Shown here piece after piece: positions 1-9,878 of a stretch of DNA of 64,000 nt. Within the stretch, counting starts at the first letter, position 1; each line of letters opens with the position of its first letter. The DNA is from Opitutaceae bacterium (GTDB lineage: Bacteria > Verrucomicrobiota > Verrucomicrobiia > Opitutales > Opitutaceae), in the NCBI GenBank assembly GCA_023269585.1, contig JAHFTC010000006.1, forward strand, positions 1 through 64,000. Direction: 5' to 3'. The notes under the pieces are model-generated. The model worked only from the letters and a program-made list of their open reading frames with translations. It was not told where the DNA came from and searched no databases. Position numbers and translations under genes: made by a program.

Positions 1-19
1 CCCGGGCTAAAGCACCGGG
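1..19 (+). repeat. class B hairpin CCCGG-GC-TAAA-GC-a-CCGGG
   Basis: Read directly. Confidence 0.75.
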
Positions 20-50
20 CCACGTCACGCGGGCGTTGTCTTGAGGTGGC

Positions 51-67
51 GGGGTGCTTCAGCCCCC
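51..67 (-). repeat. class B hairpin (minus strand: GGGG-GC-TGAA-GC-a-CCCC)
   Basis: Read directly. Confidence 0.7.
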
Positions 68-197
68 GCACTCCGACTCGGTCCGCAACACACGCCGAAC
101 CGCAGCCCTCGCCGAGTCCAATCGGCATTGCTTGTCGAACACGCCGAACGCAGCGCCCGGCTCCGCTCGGCGCCAACACCCAACTCGCCCCCTCCAG

Positions 198-218
198 CCC
201 GGGCTAAAGCCGGCCGGG
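198..218 (+). repeat. class B hairpin CCCGG-GC-TAAA-GC-cgg-CCGGG
   Basis: Read directly. Confidence 0.7.
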
Positions 219-242
219 CCACGTCGCGCGGAGGCCGCAGGC

Positions 243-325
243 CGAACCTACCGCCTACCGCCCACCGCCCACCGTCCACAGTCCACAGTCTACCGTCCAC
301 AGTCTACCGTCCACCGCTCACCGCC
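243..325. repeat. class D degenerate 7-bp tandem array
   Basis: ccaccgt/ccacagt/ctaccgt units up to the stop codon at 318-320 (minus). Confidence 0.8.
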
Positions 326-1130
326 TCCGCGGTCCGTCGATCCACGCACCCACTTCGTGGACACGGTGGAACTCCGCGCTCCACTCGGGGATCGGCGCGA
401 GCTGCCATTGCCACGCGCGGTCGGGTTTGCGGAGCCCGTCCATGCCGGGCATGCGCTCGCGCTTGAGTTCGCGGCCGTCGGCCGCGAGGTCGAGCCGTGC
501 GCGGTCGCCGAGCAGCACGCGCACGCCGGGCCGCGCCCCCAGCCACTGGATATGCCGCCGCGCCGCAATCGCGCCGCAGCGATCCTGCAGTTTGCCGTCC
601 TCGTCGGCACCGGGGAAACGATCCATCGGCACCACGCCGAGCTGGGAAATGCAGTTGGCCGAAACGATCAGATCCGGCTCGCCGCCGGGCGGCAGACCGG
701 GATCCCCCTTCGCAAAGAGCGCCTCCGCCTGCGCCGGCGTGAGCGTGCGCCAGCCGCGGGCCAGCTCGGCGAGCACACCGGTGGCATCCCACACCTCGGC
801 GCGGATCTTGCCGACGCTGCGCTTGGCCAGCCGACGCAGCTCCGGACCGAGCACGACATCCGTGAGAATCACCTCATCGAACCGCGCGGCGAGTTCCGCC
901 AACGGCACATCGCGGCAGTCGCCCGCGCCGAGCACGAGCACCCGCCGCCGCTCGCGGCAACGCTCCGCGCCCTCGAGGATCGCGGCCTTGCTGGCATCGA
1001 GGTGCGGCGTCCACGCCTGGGCCGTGCGCCGGTGCCGGTAGGTGATCGCCACATGTTCCTGCGCCATGCCCAGCAGCCGCGCCCACGGCGGGCAACGCAG
1101 GGTGAAGTAGCGCAACAGTTCGGCGAGCAT
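318..1130 (-). CDS. SAM-dependent methyltransferase-like protein
   Basis: 270-aa ORF with Rossmann-like 'RRVLVLGAGDCRDVPL...FDEVILTDVV' segment; family assignment by eye. Confidence 0.6.
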   Translation of the reverse strand: MLAELLRYFTLRCPPWARLLGMAQEHVAITYRHRRTAQAWTPHLDASKAAILEGAERCRERRRVLVLGAGDCRDVPLAELAARFDEVILTDVVLGPELRRLAKRSVGKIRAEVWDATGVLAELARGWRTLTPAQAEALFAKGDPGLPPGGEPDLIVSANCISQLGVVPMDRFPGADEDGKLQDRCGAIAARRHIQWLGARPGVRVLLGDRARLDLAADGRELKRERMPGMDGLRKPDRAWQWQLAPIPEWSAEFHRVHEVGAWIDGPRRR

Positions 1131-1178
1131 GCCCCGCCGAGCAAAACCGCCCGCCGCCCGCGCGCCAGCGCAGAACGA

Positions 1179-1709
1179 TCAGCGGCGTGGATCGCCGGGC
1201 AGCGGATTCAGCGTGGAAGACGAGGTTTCTCCCGGCGTTCCCGCTTGCCGGCCGGGCCCTGTCGCCGCCGCTGAAGCATCCCACGCGATCAGGCTCATGA
1301 AGTCCTTCCTGCAACGCATTTGCCTGGCAACACTCCCCTCCCTCGGGGCAAACAACTCCGCGAGCAGCACCGTCGTTACCGCTTCGACTGCACCGGCCGG
1401 GAGCGGGCCCTTGTAGTGGAATTCCTTATTTATCACCGCGGTCCATGCGGCGTCCCGCGAGAACGGAATGTAGACAAGAACCGCGGACTCACTCTGGCCG
1501 TAATAGATGCCCTTCCCGTCCTTGAACCACGGTGTATATCTTCCGGCGCGTACAACAACCTTGTCCTTGAGCAGCGGATTGCTGATCACGTACTCCCTCG
1601 ACAAGCTGAAACCCGAGACGGAAGCATCGTCCACGGTGCTCACATTCGGTGCCGCATATGCAACAGCAGCGAGTGCGATCAAGAGCCAGAAGGTTGTTAA
1701 GGTACGCAT
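1179..1709 (-). CDS. secreted hypothetical protein
   Basis: Internal ATG gives signal peptide 'MRTLTTFWLLIALAAVAYAA'; no family recognised. Confidence 0.5.
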   Translation of the reverse strand: MRTLTTFWLLIALAAVAYAAPNVSTVDDASVSGFSLSREYVISNPLLKDKVVVRAGRYTPWFKDGKGIYYGQSESAVLVYIPFSRDAAWTAVINKEFHYKGPLPAGAVEAVTTVLLAELFAPREGSVARQMRCRKDFMSLIAWDASAAATGPGRQAGTPGETSSSTLNPLPGDPRR

Positions 1710-1877
1710 AGAAATGTCACGACCTCGGCGCGGAGGATTGCTTGGTTGAAGGGGTTGTGAATTCCAGGGGAGCAGTTTCTTCGCGGGCGCCGTGCCGACC
1801 GGCCGTGCCCGGTTTCGCAGGACCAGCAAGCCGGCGAGAGGGCTCGAAGTCGAGCCTGTTGCGGCGCGGAGCCGGCG

Positions 1878-1944
1878 GGAGCTGCACGGTGTCGAGCGGG
1901 TCGGCCTGAAGGCGCGACCTACGCGCCGGATGCTCCCGCTACGC
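1878..1944 (-). repeat. class A compound GTAG hairpin
   Basis: Minus strand: GTAGCGGGAGC...GTAGGTCGCGCCTTCAGGCCGACC...GCTCCCGC nested hairpins. Confidence 0.7.
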
Positions 1945-2010
1945 ACAGAAAAAGCGCCGCTCTTGCGAGCGGCGCCTGGGGAAGAAACAGAATTGGATTA
2001 CCGGATACCG

Positions 2011-2076
2011 GCAACAGTCAACGGTCCACCGTCCACCGTCCACCGTCCACCGGTCACCGTCTACAGTCCACCGGTA
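2011..2076. repeat. class D degenerate 7-bp tandem array
   Basis: caacggt ccaccgt ccaccgt ccaccgt ccaccgg tcaccgt ctacagt ccaccgg just 3' of maeA stop. Confidence 0.8.
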
Positions 2077-2083
2077 CACCAGT

Positions 2084-3757
2084 TCAGATGTACTCCTGGT
2101 ACTCGGGCACGTACATGCGGGCGCGGACATCGGCCTCGATATCCGCCGGCTTCGGGAGCTGCGCGAGTCCTTCGCGGTGGCACTCCTCGACGACGGCGGC
2201 GGCGATCTTGGCCGAGACTTCGCGGATCTTCGAAAACGGCGGGTACACGCGGCGCACGGCCAGATCCTCGGGGCCGACGAGACCGGCGAGGGTCTGCGCA
2301 GCGATGAGGAACATCTTGTTCGTGACCTGCTTCGACTCGCACGCGAGGGCGCCGAGGCCCACGCCGGGGAAGATATACACGTTGTTGCCCTGGCCGGGCA
2401 CGTAGGTCTTGCCGTTGAGGGTCACCGTCGGGAACGGGCTGCCGGAGGCGAAGATCACGCGGCCTTCGGACCACGTGTAGGCCTCCTCGGCGGTGCACTC
2501 GGCCTTCGAGGTCGGGTTCGAGAGCGCGAAGATGATCGGCTGCTCGTTGTACTGCGCCATCTTCTCGACGATCGTCTTGGTGAAGGTGCGCGGCACGCCG
2601 GAGACGCCGATGAGGGTGGTGGGCTTAAGGACGTCGACCGCCTCCTCGAGGGTGGCGATGAACTTGGCGTCCTGGGCGTAGGGAACCTTGTGCTCGGCGA
2701 GCTTGCCGGGGCGCTCCTTGACCACGAGTCCCTGGGAGTCGACGAACCAGCAGCGCTTGCGCGCGTCGGCCTCGGACATGCCCTGTTGCACGGCGGCCTC
2801 GACAAAGATGTCGGCGATGCCGGTGCCCGCTTCGCCGGCGCCGAGGAAGAGCAGCTTCTGGTCGACGAGTTTGCCGCCGTTGAGGCGCAGTCCGCCGAGG
2901 ATGCCGGCGAGGGCGACGGAAGCCGTGCCCTGGATGTCGTCGTTGAAGCTGAGGACGTCCTTCTCGTACTTGTGGAGGATGCGGAAGGCGTTGGTGTTGC
3001 CGAAATCCTCCCACTGGACGAGGACCTTCGGGTAGGCCTTCTTCACGGACTGGACAAACTCCTCGATGAGCTCGTCGTACTCGGGGCCGCGGAGGCGTTT
3101 CTGGTTGAGGCCGACATACATCGGGTCCTCGTGCAGCTTCGGGTTGTCGGTGCCGACGTCGATGGTGATCGGCAGGCAGCAATAGGGGTGCACGCCGGCG
3201 CAGGCGGTGTAGAGGCCGAGCTTGCCGATCGGAATGCCCATGCCGTAGGCGCCGAGGTCGCCGAGGCCGAGGATGCGCTCGCCGTCGGTGACGACGATCA
3301 TGCGCACGTCGGGCTGGGGCCAGTTGGCGAGGATCTCGGCGATGTGGCCCTTGTCCTTGCTGGTGATGTACAGGCCGCGCGGGCGGCGGTAGATGGCGCC
3401 GAACTCGAGGCAGGCCTGGCCGACGGTGGGGGTGTAGATGATCGGGATCATCTCATCCGGAAACTCCTCGATGAGGCGGTAGAACAGGGTCTCGTTTCGG
3501 CCCTGGAGGCTCGAGAGGAAGATGTACTTGTCGAGTGGATCGGTCTTGCGGCGGAAGTTGGCGATGGCGCGCTGGAGCTGCTCCTTGAGCGGGAAGACCC
3601 GCGGCGGCAACAGGCCGCGCAGACCGAGGGCGTCGCGCTCGCGCTCGGAGAAGGCCGTCCCCTTGTTGAGGATCGGGTTCGCGAGCAATGCGGTGCCACG
3701 GGGAAGCATCGGACCTGCATAGGGTTGCAGGCCGCCAGCACGAGGTCTAAGAGCCAT
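2084..3757 (-). CDS. maeA: NAD-dependent malic enzyme
   Basis: Full-length malic enzyme: 'IIYTPTVGQACLEFG', 'VVTDGERILGLGDLGAYGMGIPIGKL', 'FLGAGEAGTGIADI', 'IFALSNPTSKAECTAEEAY'. Confidence 0.95.
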   Translation of the reverse strand: MALRPRAGGLQPYAGPMLPRGTALLANPILNKGTAFSERERDALGLRGLLPPRVFPLKEQLQRAIANFRRKTDPLDKYIFLSSLQGRNETLFYRLIEEFPDEMIPIIYTPTVGQACLEFGAIYRRPRGLYITSKDKGHIAEILANWPQPDVRMIVVTDGERILGLGDLGAYGMGIPIGKLGLYTACAGVHPYCCLPITIDVGTDNPKLHEDPMYVGLNQKRLRGPEYDELIEEFVQSVKKAYPKVLVQWEDFGNTNAFRILHKYEKDVLSFNDDIQGTASVALAGILGGLRLNGGKLVDQKLLFLGAGEAGTGIADIFVEAAVQQGMSEADARKRCWFVDSQGLVVKERPGKLAEHKVPYAQDAKFIATLEEAVDVLKPTTLIGVSGVPRTFTKTIVEKMAQYNEQPIIFALSNPTSKAECTAEEAYTWSEGRVIFASGSPFPTVTLNGKTYVPGQGNNVYIFPGVGLGALACESKQVTNKMFLIAAQTLAGLVGPEDLAVRRVYPPFSKIREVSAKIAAAVVEECHREGLAQLPKPADIEADVRARMYVPEYQEYI

Positions 3758-3916
3758 AAGTGGGTGAGTTAATGATGGCGCGTCCCTGGTTGAAAGACTG
3801 ATTTTCCCCGCTTTGCATTAACGGCAGTCCGGGGACCCCGACCGGCGCGTTTTCGGCTCCGACGTGCAACGCTCGCTTGTCAGCGGCGGTTTTTTCCCCA
3901 CGGTCGCTCATACGTA

Positions 3917-4240
3917 ATGAGTGTCTCGCAATTCTCCGGCGTCACCATCCACACCAAGGCCAATGTCTACTTCGACGGCGGCGTCGTCTCGCACACCGTG
4001 CTCTTCGCCGACGGCACCAAGAAGACCATCGGGGTGATTCGCCCAGGCACGTATCACTTCGGCACCGCCGCCCCGGAACGCATGGAGATCGTCGCCGGCG
4101 CCTGCAAGGTGACGCTCGACGGCCAGTCCGAGGTCCAGACCTACGGCGCGGCGACCTATTTCGACGTCCCCGGCAAGAGCGGATTCACGATTGTGGTCGA
4201 AGCCGGACTTTGCGAATACGTGTGCTCGTTCCTCGCCTGA
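3917..4240 (+). CDS. ppnP: pyrimidine/purine nucleoside phosphorylase (PpnP/YaiE, DUF1255)
   Basis: 107 aa, '[47 protein letters not shown]'. Confidence 0.93.
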   Translation: MSVSQFSGVTIHTKANVYFDGGVVSHTVLFADGTKKTIGVIRPGTYHFGTAAPERMEIVAGACKVTLDGQSEVQTYGAATYFDVPGKSGFTIVVEAGLCEYVCSFLA

Positions 4241-4290
4241 ACGGGCGACGCCACGTTTGCTCTCCCACCGCCGGCAACCGACTCACCCGC

Positions 4291-5055
4291 GTGTCCTCAA
4301 ACCCCTCCGCTTCCCGTCCGAACCCTGATCACGCCACTTGGCTGAAGGGTCCGGAATACCCGTGCGATCTCCCCGGCCCCGGCCCGCGCCGGCCCTGGCA
4401 CATCGTCTTGCTCGGGCCCCCGGGCGTGGGCAAGGGCACCCAGGCCGACCTGATCGTGCAGACGTTCGGCGCGTGCCAGCTCTCCACCGGCGAAATCTTC
4501 CGCAACGCCATCGCGGCCGGCCTCGACCGCGCCTCGCCGGCGATGCGCCAGGCGCTCGTCGAGATGCAGCGCGGCGCCCTCGTGCCCGACGACCTCGTCG
4601 TCGAGATCGTGCGCGAACGCCTCCGCTGCCTGTCCTGCACGCAGGGCTTCCTGCTCGACGGCTTTCCGCGCACCCGTTCGCAGGCTGAGGCGCTCGACGG
4701 CATCCTCGCCGAAGCCGGGACTACGCTCGATGCCGCCGTCAATTTCATGGCGAACGACGCTGAGATCATCACCCGCATCTCCGGTCGCCGCGTCTGCCGC
4801 GCCTGCAAGGCCACGATCAACCTCGACATATCGCCGCCGCGCATCGCCGGCGTGTGCGACAAATGCGGCGGGGCGCTCTTCCAGCGGGATGACGACAAGC
4901 CCGAGGTCGTGCGCAACCGACTGGTCGCCTACCATGCGACGGCCAAGCCCGTGCTGGACTTCTACCGGTCCAAGGGATTGTTGCACGAGATCCCGGTCGG
5001 CAACACACCGCTGGATACGTTCGAGAAGACCCACAAAGTGCTGCTCGCCGTCTGA
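4291..5055 (+). CDS. adk: adenylate kinase with Cys-containing LID (probable GTG start)
   Basis: 'IVLLGPPGVGKGTQADLI', 'GFLLDGFPRTRSQAEAL', LID 'CRAC...CDKCGG'; GTG at 4291 is in frame. Confidence 0.9.
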   Translation: MSSNPSASRPNPDHATWLKGPEYPCDLPGPGPRRPWHIVLLGPPGVGKGTQADLIVQTFGACQLSTGEIFRNAIAAGLDRASPAMRQALVEMQRGALVPDDLVVEIVRERLRCLSCTQGFLLDGFPRTRSQAEALDGILAEAGTTLDAAVNFMANDAEIITRISGRRVCRACKATINLDISPPRIAGVCDKCGGALFQRDDDKPEVVRNRLVAYHATAKPVLDFYRSKGLLHEIPVGNTPLDTFEKTHKVLLAV

Positions 5056-5460
5056 GGCGTGTCGAGACGCGGGTAGAGGAACAAGAGCTGCACCGTCGGT
5101 GGTACACGCCGCGGGGCTCCGCCGCTCCGGTTTCTCCTCGGTTTTCCGGCTCTCGTCGCTCGGCCGCTTCACGCTCGCCTGACTGATCAGGCCTGCGCGG
5201 CGGCGCGACCGCTCTGTTCTCGCGCCGGCCCCGCGTATCGCCCAGACGGATCCGCGGGCCACGGGAAACGCACCCCGCCCAACGGAGCACGCGCCTCCGA
5301 ATTAGGGCGCGGGAGGGGGGCCGTTCCTTGGGCGGTCGCGGTCCGCCCGGGCGACCGAACCGGCCTCGCAATCGTCTCCGGGATCCAAGGAGAAGAATCA
5401 CGACGGGCGCGCGATCGGCCGCGCCCCCCCTTCCGCCCCGCCAGCCAGGGGCCGCATTCC

Positions 5461-5506
5461 CAACGGCCCAATTCGTGTTACGATCGTAACACGAATTGGG
5501 CCGTTG
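5461..5506. repeat. 46-bp perfect palindrome with no spacer
   Basis: CAACGGCCCAATTCGTGTTACGA|TCGTAACACGAATTGGGCCGTTG, between convergent adk and queD. Confidence 0.97.
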
Positions 5507-5727
5507 ATGCGTCCGGCGCCGCGCGGCTCTGCTTCACGCCGGTTGAACAACCGAACCTCTTCCCACGATGAAGCTCCACCTCCAGGGAGAGCCGGCGTCG
5601 CGGCCAGCCCAGCCCGCAAATCCGAGTCAACCGGCGGATGGGGCGCGACGATCGCCCCGCGCTTCCGGCAACTTGTTTGCCTCCGGCGGAGGCGCGGGGT
5701 CGCGACAGCTCAACAGAATGGTCCCGT

Positions 5728-6177
5728 TCAGAGCGTGAACCGCGCGAAGTTGCGCGCGTCCTCGCCCACTTCGACGGCCGTCAGCCACGCCCGCCCACCC
5801 GAGTTTTCACGCACGAGCGGGTCGAGGCTGCGGAACGCCCACTCGGCAAGCCCCTCGCAGGAGCAATTGGGGACGATGGTCGCCTTCCAGACCGTCGGCG
5901 CGGCCTCAAGCAGGACCTCACGCATGGGATCGTCGAAATTGAAGAGGCAGGCGTGGTCGAGGTTCTTGTCGATCCACTGGCGGATGTACTTGAGCCGGCC
6001 GAAATCGACCACGAAGCCGTTGGCGTCAGGCGCGGCGCAGGCGAACGTGAGGGTGAGGCTCCAGTTGTGCCCGTGGATGTTCGCGCAGTGCCCGTCGTGC
6101 AGGTGCTGGCGATGCGCGAACGGAATGTCGTTGTACGTCTTCGAGCAGGTGAGCATGGCGCGAACGAAAACGGCCAC
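5728..6177 (-). CDS. queD: 6-carboxytetrahydropterin synthase
   Basis: '[15 protein letters not shown]', '[25 protein letters not shown]', catalytic-region residues typical of QueD/PTPS. Confidence 0.9.
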   Translation of the reverse strand: MAVFVRAMLTCSKTYNDIPFAHRQHLHDGHCANIHGHNWSLTLTFACAAPDANGFVVDFGRLKYIRQWIDKNLDHACLFNFDDPMREVLLEAAPTVWKATIVPNCSCEGLAEWAFRSLDPLVRENSGGRAWLTAVEVGEDARNFARFTL

Positions 6178-6213
6178 GCGGGCCGGGAAAAGCGAAAAGG
6201 CGGCGAGCCGGCG

Positions 6214-6582
6214 CTATTTGCGCTCGGGCTTCTTGTTGCCGCCCTTCTTCTGGTTGTCGAGGTCGGTGATGTCCCGCTGCTCGAAGCCCTTGCTCGGGAA
6301 GAACTGCGCGATCGGCTCGATGAACGGCGTCAGGAAGGCGGGCTCGTTGCGGTTATAGATCCAACTGAAGAGTACGATGCCGCAGGCCGCCGAGAGCAGA
6401 ATCGACAGGAAGATCTTATTGGACCCTTGGTAGATTTTCACCACCACCACGATCACCAGAACCAACAACAGGAAGACGCCCGTCTTCATCAGAAACTGCG
6501 GGGGCAGTTTCTCGGTGACCTTCGACCATTCCAACGCAGCGAGCCAGATCATGACCGTACCTGTAGCGCATCCGACCGCCAT
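6214..6582 (-). CDS. small membrane protein, unknown
   Basis: 122 aa with two hydrophobic segments, same strand just upstream of queD. Confidence 0.55.
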   Translation of the reverse strand: MAVGCATGTVMIWLAALEWSKVTEKLPPQFLMKTGVFLLLVLVIVVVVKIYQGSNKIFLSILLSAACGIVLFSWIYNRNEPAFLTPFIEPIAQFFPSKGFEQRDITDLDNQKKGGNKKPERK

Positions 6583-6743
6583 TTCGAGTTCAAAGCCTGG
6601 TTCCGCGGGAGGTTGACCACCTCGTTACCGGCCCGGCGGCGACCGCCCCATCGTCCGGCGGTTGGTAGACGGTTACCGTTCAATCGTTCGCACGCCAAGG
6701 GGAGTGCCTGCAACTTCCGCCCCCTTTCGCTACCTTCCAGCCC

Positions 6744-7841
6744 ATGAAAATGACCTTCCGTTGGTTCGGGGAACAAGACGACTGCATCCACCTCTGGCAG
6801 GTGCGGCAGATCCCCGGCGCGCCCGGCATCGTCGGCGCGCTCTTCGATGTCCCCGTCGGCGAGGTGTGGCCGGTCGAGAAGATCGCGCACCTGAAGTCCA
6901 CCGTCGAGGCCTCCGGCCTCGCGCTCGAGGTCATCGAGAGCGTCAACGTCCACGATGACATCAAGCTCGGCGCGCCCTCGCGCGACCACTACATCGCCAA
7001 CTACGCCGAGACCCTCCGCCGCCTCGGCCGCGCCGGCATCAAGGTCGTCTGCTACAACTTCATGCCGGTCTTCGACTGGCTCCGCACCGACCTCGCGCAC
7101 CCGCTGCCCGACGGCTCCAACGCCCTCTTCTACGAGGCCGCCAAGGTCAAGGACCTCACCCCCGCGACCGTCCTCGACCTGTTCGCCAAGAGCTCCAACG
7201 GCTTCAAGCTCCCCGGCTGGGAACCCGAGCGCCTCGCCCAGCTCAAGGAGCTCTTCGTGAAGTATTCAGTTGTCGATGCCGACAAGCTCGTCGCCAACCT
7301 CAAGTACTTCATCGATGCGCTCATGCCCGTGTGCGAGGAGTTCGACATCCGTATGGCCATCCACCCCGACGATCCGCCGTGGCCCATGTTCGGCCTGCCG
7401 CGCATCGTCACCAACGAGGCCGACCTCGCCCGCGTCCTGTCGCTCAACCCGAGCCGCCACCACGGCCTCACGTTCTGCACCGGCTCGCTCGGCGCCAATC
7501 CCGCCAACAACCTCCCGGCCATGATCCGCCGCTTCGGCGCGATGGGCCGCATCCACTTCGCCCACTGCCGCAACATCCTGCGCTTCCCCAACGGCGACTT
7601 CACCGAGTCCTCCCACCTCTCCACCGACGGCTCCGTCGACATGTACGAGGTGATGAAGGCGTATCATGATGTCGGTTTCACCGGCTACATGCGCCCCGAC
7701 CACGGCCGCATGATCTGGAACGAGACCGGCCGCCCCGGCTACGGCCTCTACGACCGCGCCCTCGGCATCGCCTACCTCAACGGCCTCTGGGAAGCCGTCG
7801 GCAAGAGCGTCGCCCTCGACGGCGCCCACGCCCGCACCTGA
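6744..7841 (+). CDS. uxuA: mannonate dehydratase
   Basis: 'MKMTFRWFGEQDDCIHLWQVRQIPG', 'VCYNFMPVFDWLRTDL', 'HPDDPPWPMFGLPRIV'. Confidence 0.95.
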   Translation: MKMTFRWFGEQDDCIHLWQVRQIPGAPGIVGALFDVPVGEVWPVEKIAHLKSTVEASGLALEVIESVNVHDDIKLGAPSRDHYIANYAETLRRLGRAGIKVVCYNFMPVFDWLRTDLAHPLPDGSNALFYEAAKVKDLTPATVLDLFAKSSNGFKLPGWEPERLAQLKELFVKYSVVDADKLVANLKYFIDALMPVCEEFDIRMAIHPDDPPWPMFGLPRIVTNEADLARVLSLNPSRHHGLTFCTGSLGANPANNLPAMIRRFGAMGRIHFAHCRNILRFPNGDFTESSHLSTDGSVDMYEVMKAYHDVGFTGYMRPDHGRMIWNETGRPGYGLYDRALGIAYLNGLWEAVGKSVALDGAHART

Positions 7842-7877
7842 TCGCCCGTGGGCCCACCCCCCGCCGCCGCTCCCTCG

Positions 7878-7908
7878 TCCGCAATCCGCATTCCGCAATC
7901 CGCATTTT
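7878..7908. repeat. class C arm between uxuA and uxuB
   Basis: tccgcaatccgcattccgcaatccgcatttt. Confidence 0.8.
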
Positions 7909-7909
7909 C

Positions 7910-8767
7910 ATGAACACCACCCGCACCTCTCCTCTCTCCGGCAAGGTCGCCGTCATCACCGGCGGCGGCGGCATCCTCTGCGGCGCCATGGCGCGCGCCC
8001 TCGGCGCCGACGGCGTGAAGGTCGCCATCCTCAACCGCACCGCCGCCAAGGGCGAGGCCGTGGCCCAGGCCATTCGCGACGCCGGCGGCGACGCCCTCTC
8101 GCTCGCCGCCAACGTCCTCGACCGCGCCTCCCTCGAGGCCGCGCGCGCCGAGATCCAGCAGCGCTGGGGCGGCGTCGACATCCTCCTCAACGGCGCCGGC
8201 GGCAACCACCCGCGCGGCACCACCGCCACCGAGACGTGGCAGGGCGCCTCGCCCACCGCCGTCACCACCGGCCCGGGCAGCTTCCTCGACCTCGACGAGG
8301 CCGGCTTCCGCGCCGTCTTCGATCTCAACTTCATGGGTACGCTCCTGCCCACGCAGGTGTTCCTCCCGCTCCTCCTCGGCCGCCCAGGCTCGACCGTCAT
8401 CAACGTCTCCTCCATGGGCGCCTACCGCCCCATGACGAAAGTCCCCGCCTACTGCGCCGCCAAGGCCGCGCTCAACAACCTCACCAACTGGATGGCTGTG
8501 CACTTCGCCGAGGCCGGCCTGCGCGTCAACGCCATCGCCCCCGGCTTCTTCTCCACCGAGCAGAACAAGGCCCTGCTCTGGAACGCCGACGGCTCGCCCA
8601 CGCCGCGCGCCAAGAAGATCGTCGACCACACACCCATGCGCCGCTTCGGTAAACCCGAGGAGCTCGTCGGCGCCCTGCGCTGGTTGTGCGACGACAAGGC
8701 CAGCGGTTTCGTCACCGGAGCTGTGATACCCGTCGACGGCGGCTTCTCCGCCTACGCCGGGGTCTGA
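7910..8767 (+). CDS. uxuB: SDR-family oxidoreductase, probable D-mannonate oxidoreductase (B. subtilis UxuB/YjmF type)
   Basis: SDR motifs 'VAVITGGGGILCGAMA', 'ILLNGAGGNHP', 'YCAAKAALNNL'; directly downstream of uxuA. Confidence 0.83.
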   Translation: MNTTRTSPLSGKVAVITGGGGILCGAMARALGADGVKVAILNRTAAKGEAVAQAIRDAGGDALSLAANVLDRASLEAARAEIQQRWGGVDILLNGAGGNHPRGTTATETWQGASPTAVTTGPGSFLDLDEAGFRAVFDLNFMGTLLPTQVFLPLLLGRPGSTVINVSSMGAYRPMTKVPAYCAAKAALNNLTNWMAVHFAEAGLRVNAIAPGFFSTEQNKALLWNADGSPTPRAKKIVDHTPMRRFGKPEELVGALRWLCDDKASGFVTGAVIPVDGGFSAYAGV

Positions 8768-8835
8768 GCGAACAACACTTTGCGTCAGTCTATGTGGGGC
8801 GCCGGGCGGGTCCGGCGCCCCTTTCTTTTCCCCTC

Positions 8836-8859
8836 GTAGGTCGTCCCTTCAGGGCGACC
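8836..8859 (+). repeat. class A GTAG hairpin
   Basis: GTAGGTCG-T-CCC-TTCA-GGG-CGACC. Confidence 0.8.
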
Positions 8860-8903
8860 CGTGTAGTCCTACTTTCACGCCGGATGCGAGCGCATCGCCG
8901 CCC

Positions 8904-8924
8904 GGGCGGGCTGAAGCGCCGCCC
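8904..8924 (+). repeat. class B hairpin GGGCGG-GC-TGAA-GC-g-CCGCCC
   Basis: Read directly. Confidence 0.8.
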
Positions 8925-8973
8925 CACGACGGAGAGAGACCCGCCCCTCGGACCCGCGGCTTACACCTCCGCG

Positions 8974-9480
8974 TTACGGCGCCGCAACCACCTTCAGCAC
9001 ATCCGCCGCCTGCTGCGCGGTGGATGCCTTGAGGTCGCGCCACACGAGCTTGCCGTCCTTGAAGAGGTACGCCTGCCGCCCGGCGAAGCCCAGCGTCGTG
9101 GGCACCCCGAACGCCGCCGTCACCTTCTTGTCCGCATCGGCCACCAGCGGGAACGGAAACGAGTACTTCGCGCGAAACGCCTTCTGCGCCGCCACGTCGT
9201 CGGTGCTCACACCGACGACCTTCACGCCCTTGGCGGTGAGCTCCGAATACGCATCACGCAGGCTGCACCCCTGCGCCGTGCAACCGGGGGTGTCGGCCTT
9301 GGGATAGAAATACACCAACGCGTACCCCTTGGCGCCGTACGCCGCGAAATCGAAGGGGCCACCGCTGTCGTCGAGCGCAGTCACCGCCGGCACGGCGGCG
9401 CCGATCGCGAGCGGCTCGGCCGCAGCGCGAAGACCGAGCAGGGAGAGAATCATGGCGGAGAGAAAAACGAAACGTTTCAT
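8974..9480 (-). CDS. exported peroxiredoxin (Bcp/AhpC-TSA family)
   Basis: Signal peptide plus 'VYFYPKADTPGCTAQGCSLRDAYSEL'. Confidence 0.9.
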   Translation of the reverse strand: MKRFVFLSAMILSLLGLRAAAEPLAIGAAVPAVTALDDSGGPFDFAAYGAKGYALVYFYPKADTPGCTAQGCSLRDAYSELTAKGVKVVGVSTDDVAAQKAFRAKYSFPFPLVADADKKVTAAFGVPTTLGFAGRQAYLFKDGKLVWRDLKASTAQQAADVLKVVAAP

Positions 9481-9574
9481 GGGTTAGGGAAGAAGCGCAG
9501 AGGATAGCGAACATCCTCCGCCCCTCAAACGGCCCGGGCCGGTAGTAGCCCCGCGCATCCCGCCGCGATCCGTC

Positions 9575-9598
9575 GTAGGTCGTCCCTTCAGGGCGACT
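9575..9598 (+). repeat. class A GTAG hairpin
   Basis: GTAGGTCGTCCCTTCAGGGCGACT, near-copy of 8836-8859. Confidence 0.78.
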
Positions 9599-9660
9599 CG
9601 TCCGGTGCCGTTCCCCTCCCTCGCCTCCACCTCTTGAACCGCCCGGGCGGGTTAAACGCC

Positions 9661-9716
9661 CGACCGCCCTCCGCCCACCGGCCACAGTCTACCGTCCACC
9701 GTCGACTGTCCACCGA
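9661..9716. repeat. class D degenerate 7-bp tandem array
   Basis: cccaccg gccacag tctaccg tccaccg tcgactg tccaccg. Confidence 0.75.
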
Positions 9717-9878
9717 ACCACTTTCTTCCGAAATCTTCTAAGAAAATCGCCGCTCGCGTGTCTTAGGAGGGTGGAGCCACTCCGGCTCCGCTTCCGCGCC
9801 ATGCCCGCCCCGGCCTCCGCCAACGTTTGCTCGCCACCGCCCGGTAGTTCCGGTTTGGTGGCACCGCATACCCCACGC

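Noticed and set aside
54-1274. 406-aa plus-strand ORF
   Set aside because: Runs through the heptamer array and antisense to the methyltransferase; repeat-derived 'HRPQSTVYRPQSTVHR' residues
2177-3772. 531-aa plus-strand ORF
   Set aside because: Antisense of malic enzyme; no domain
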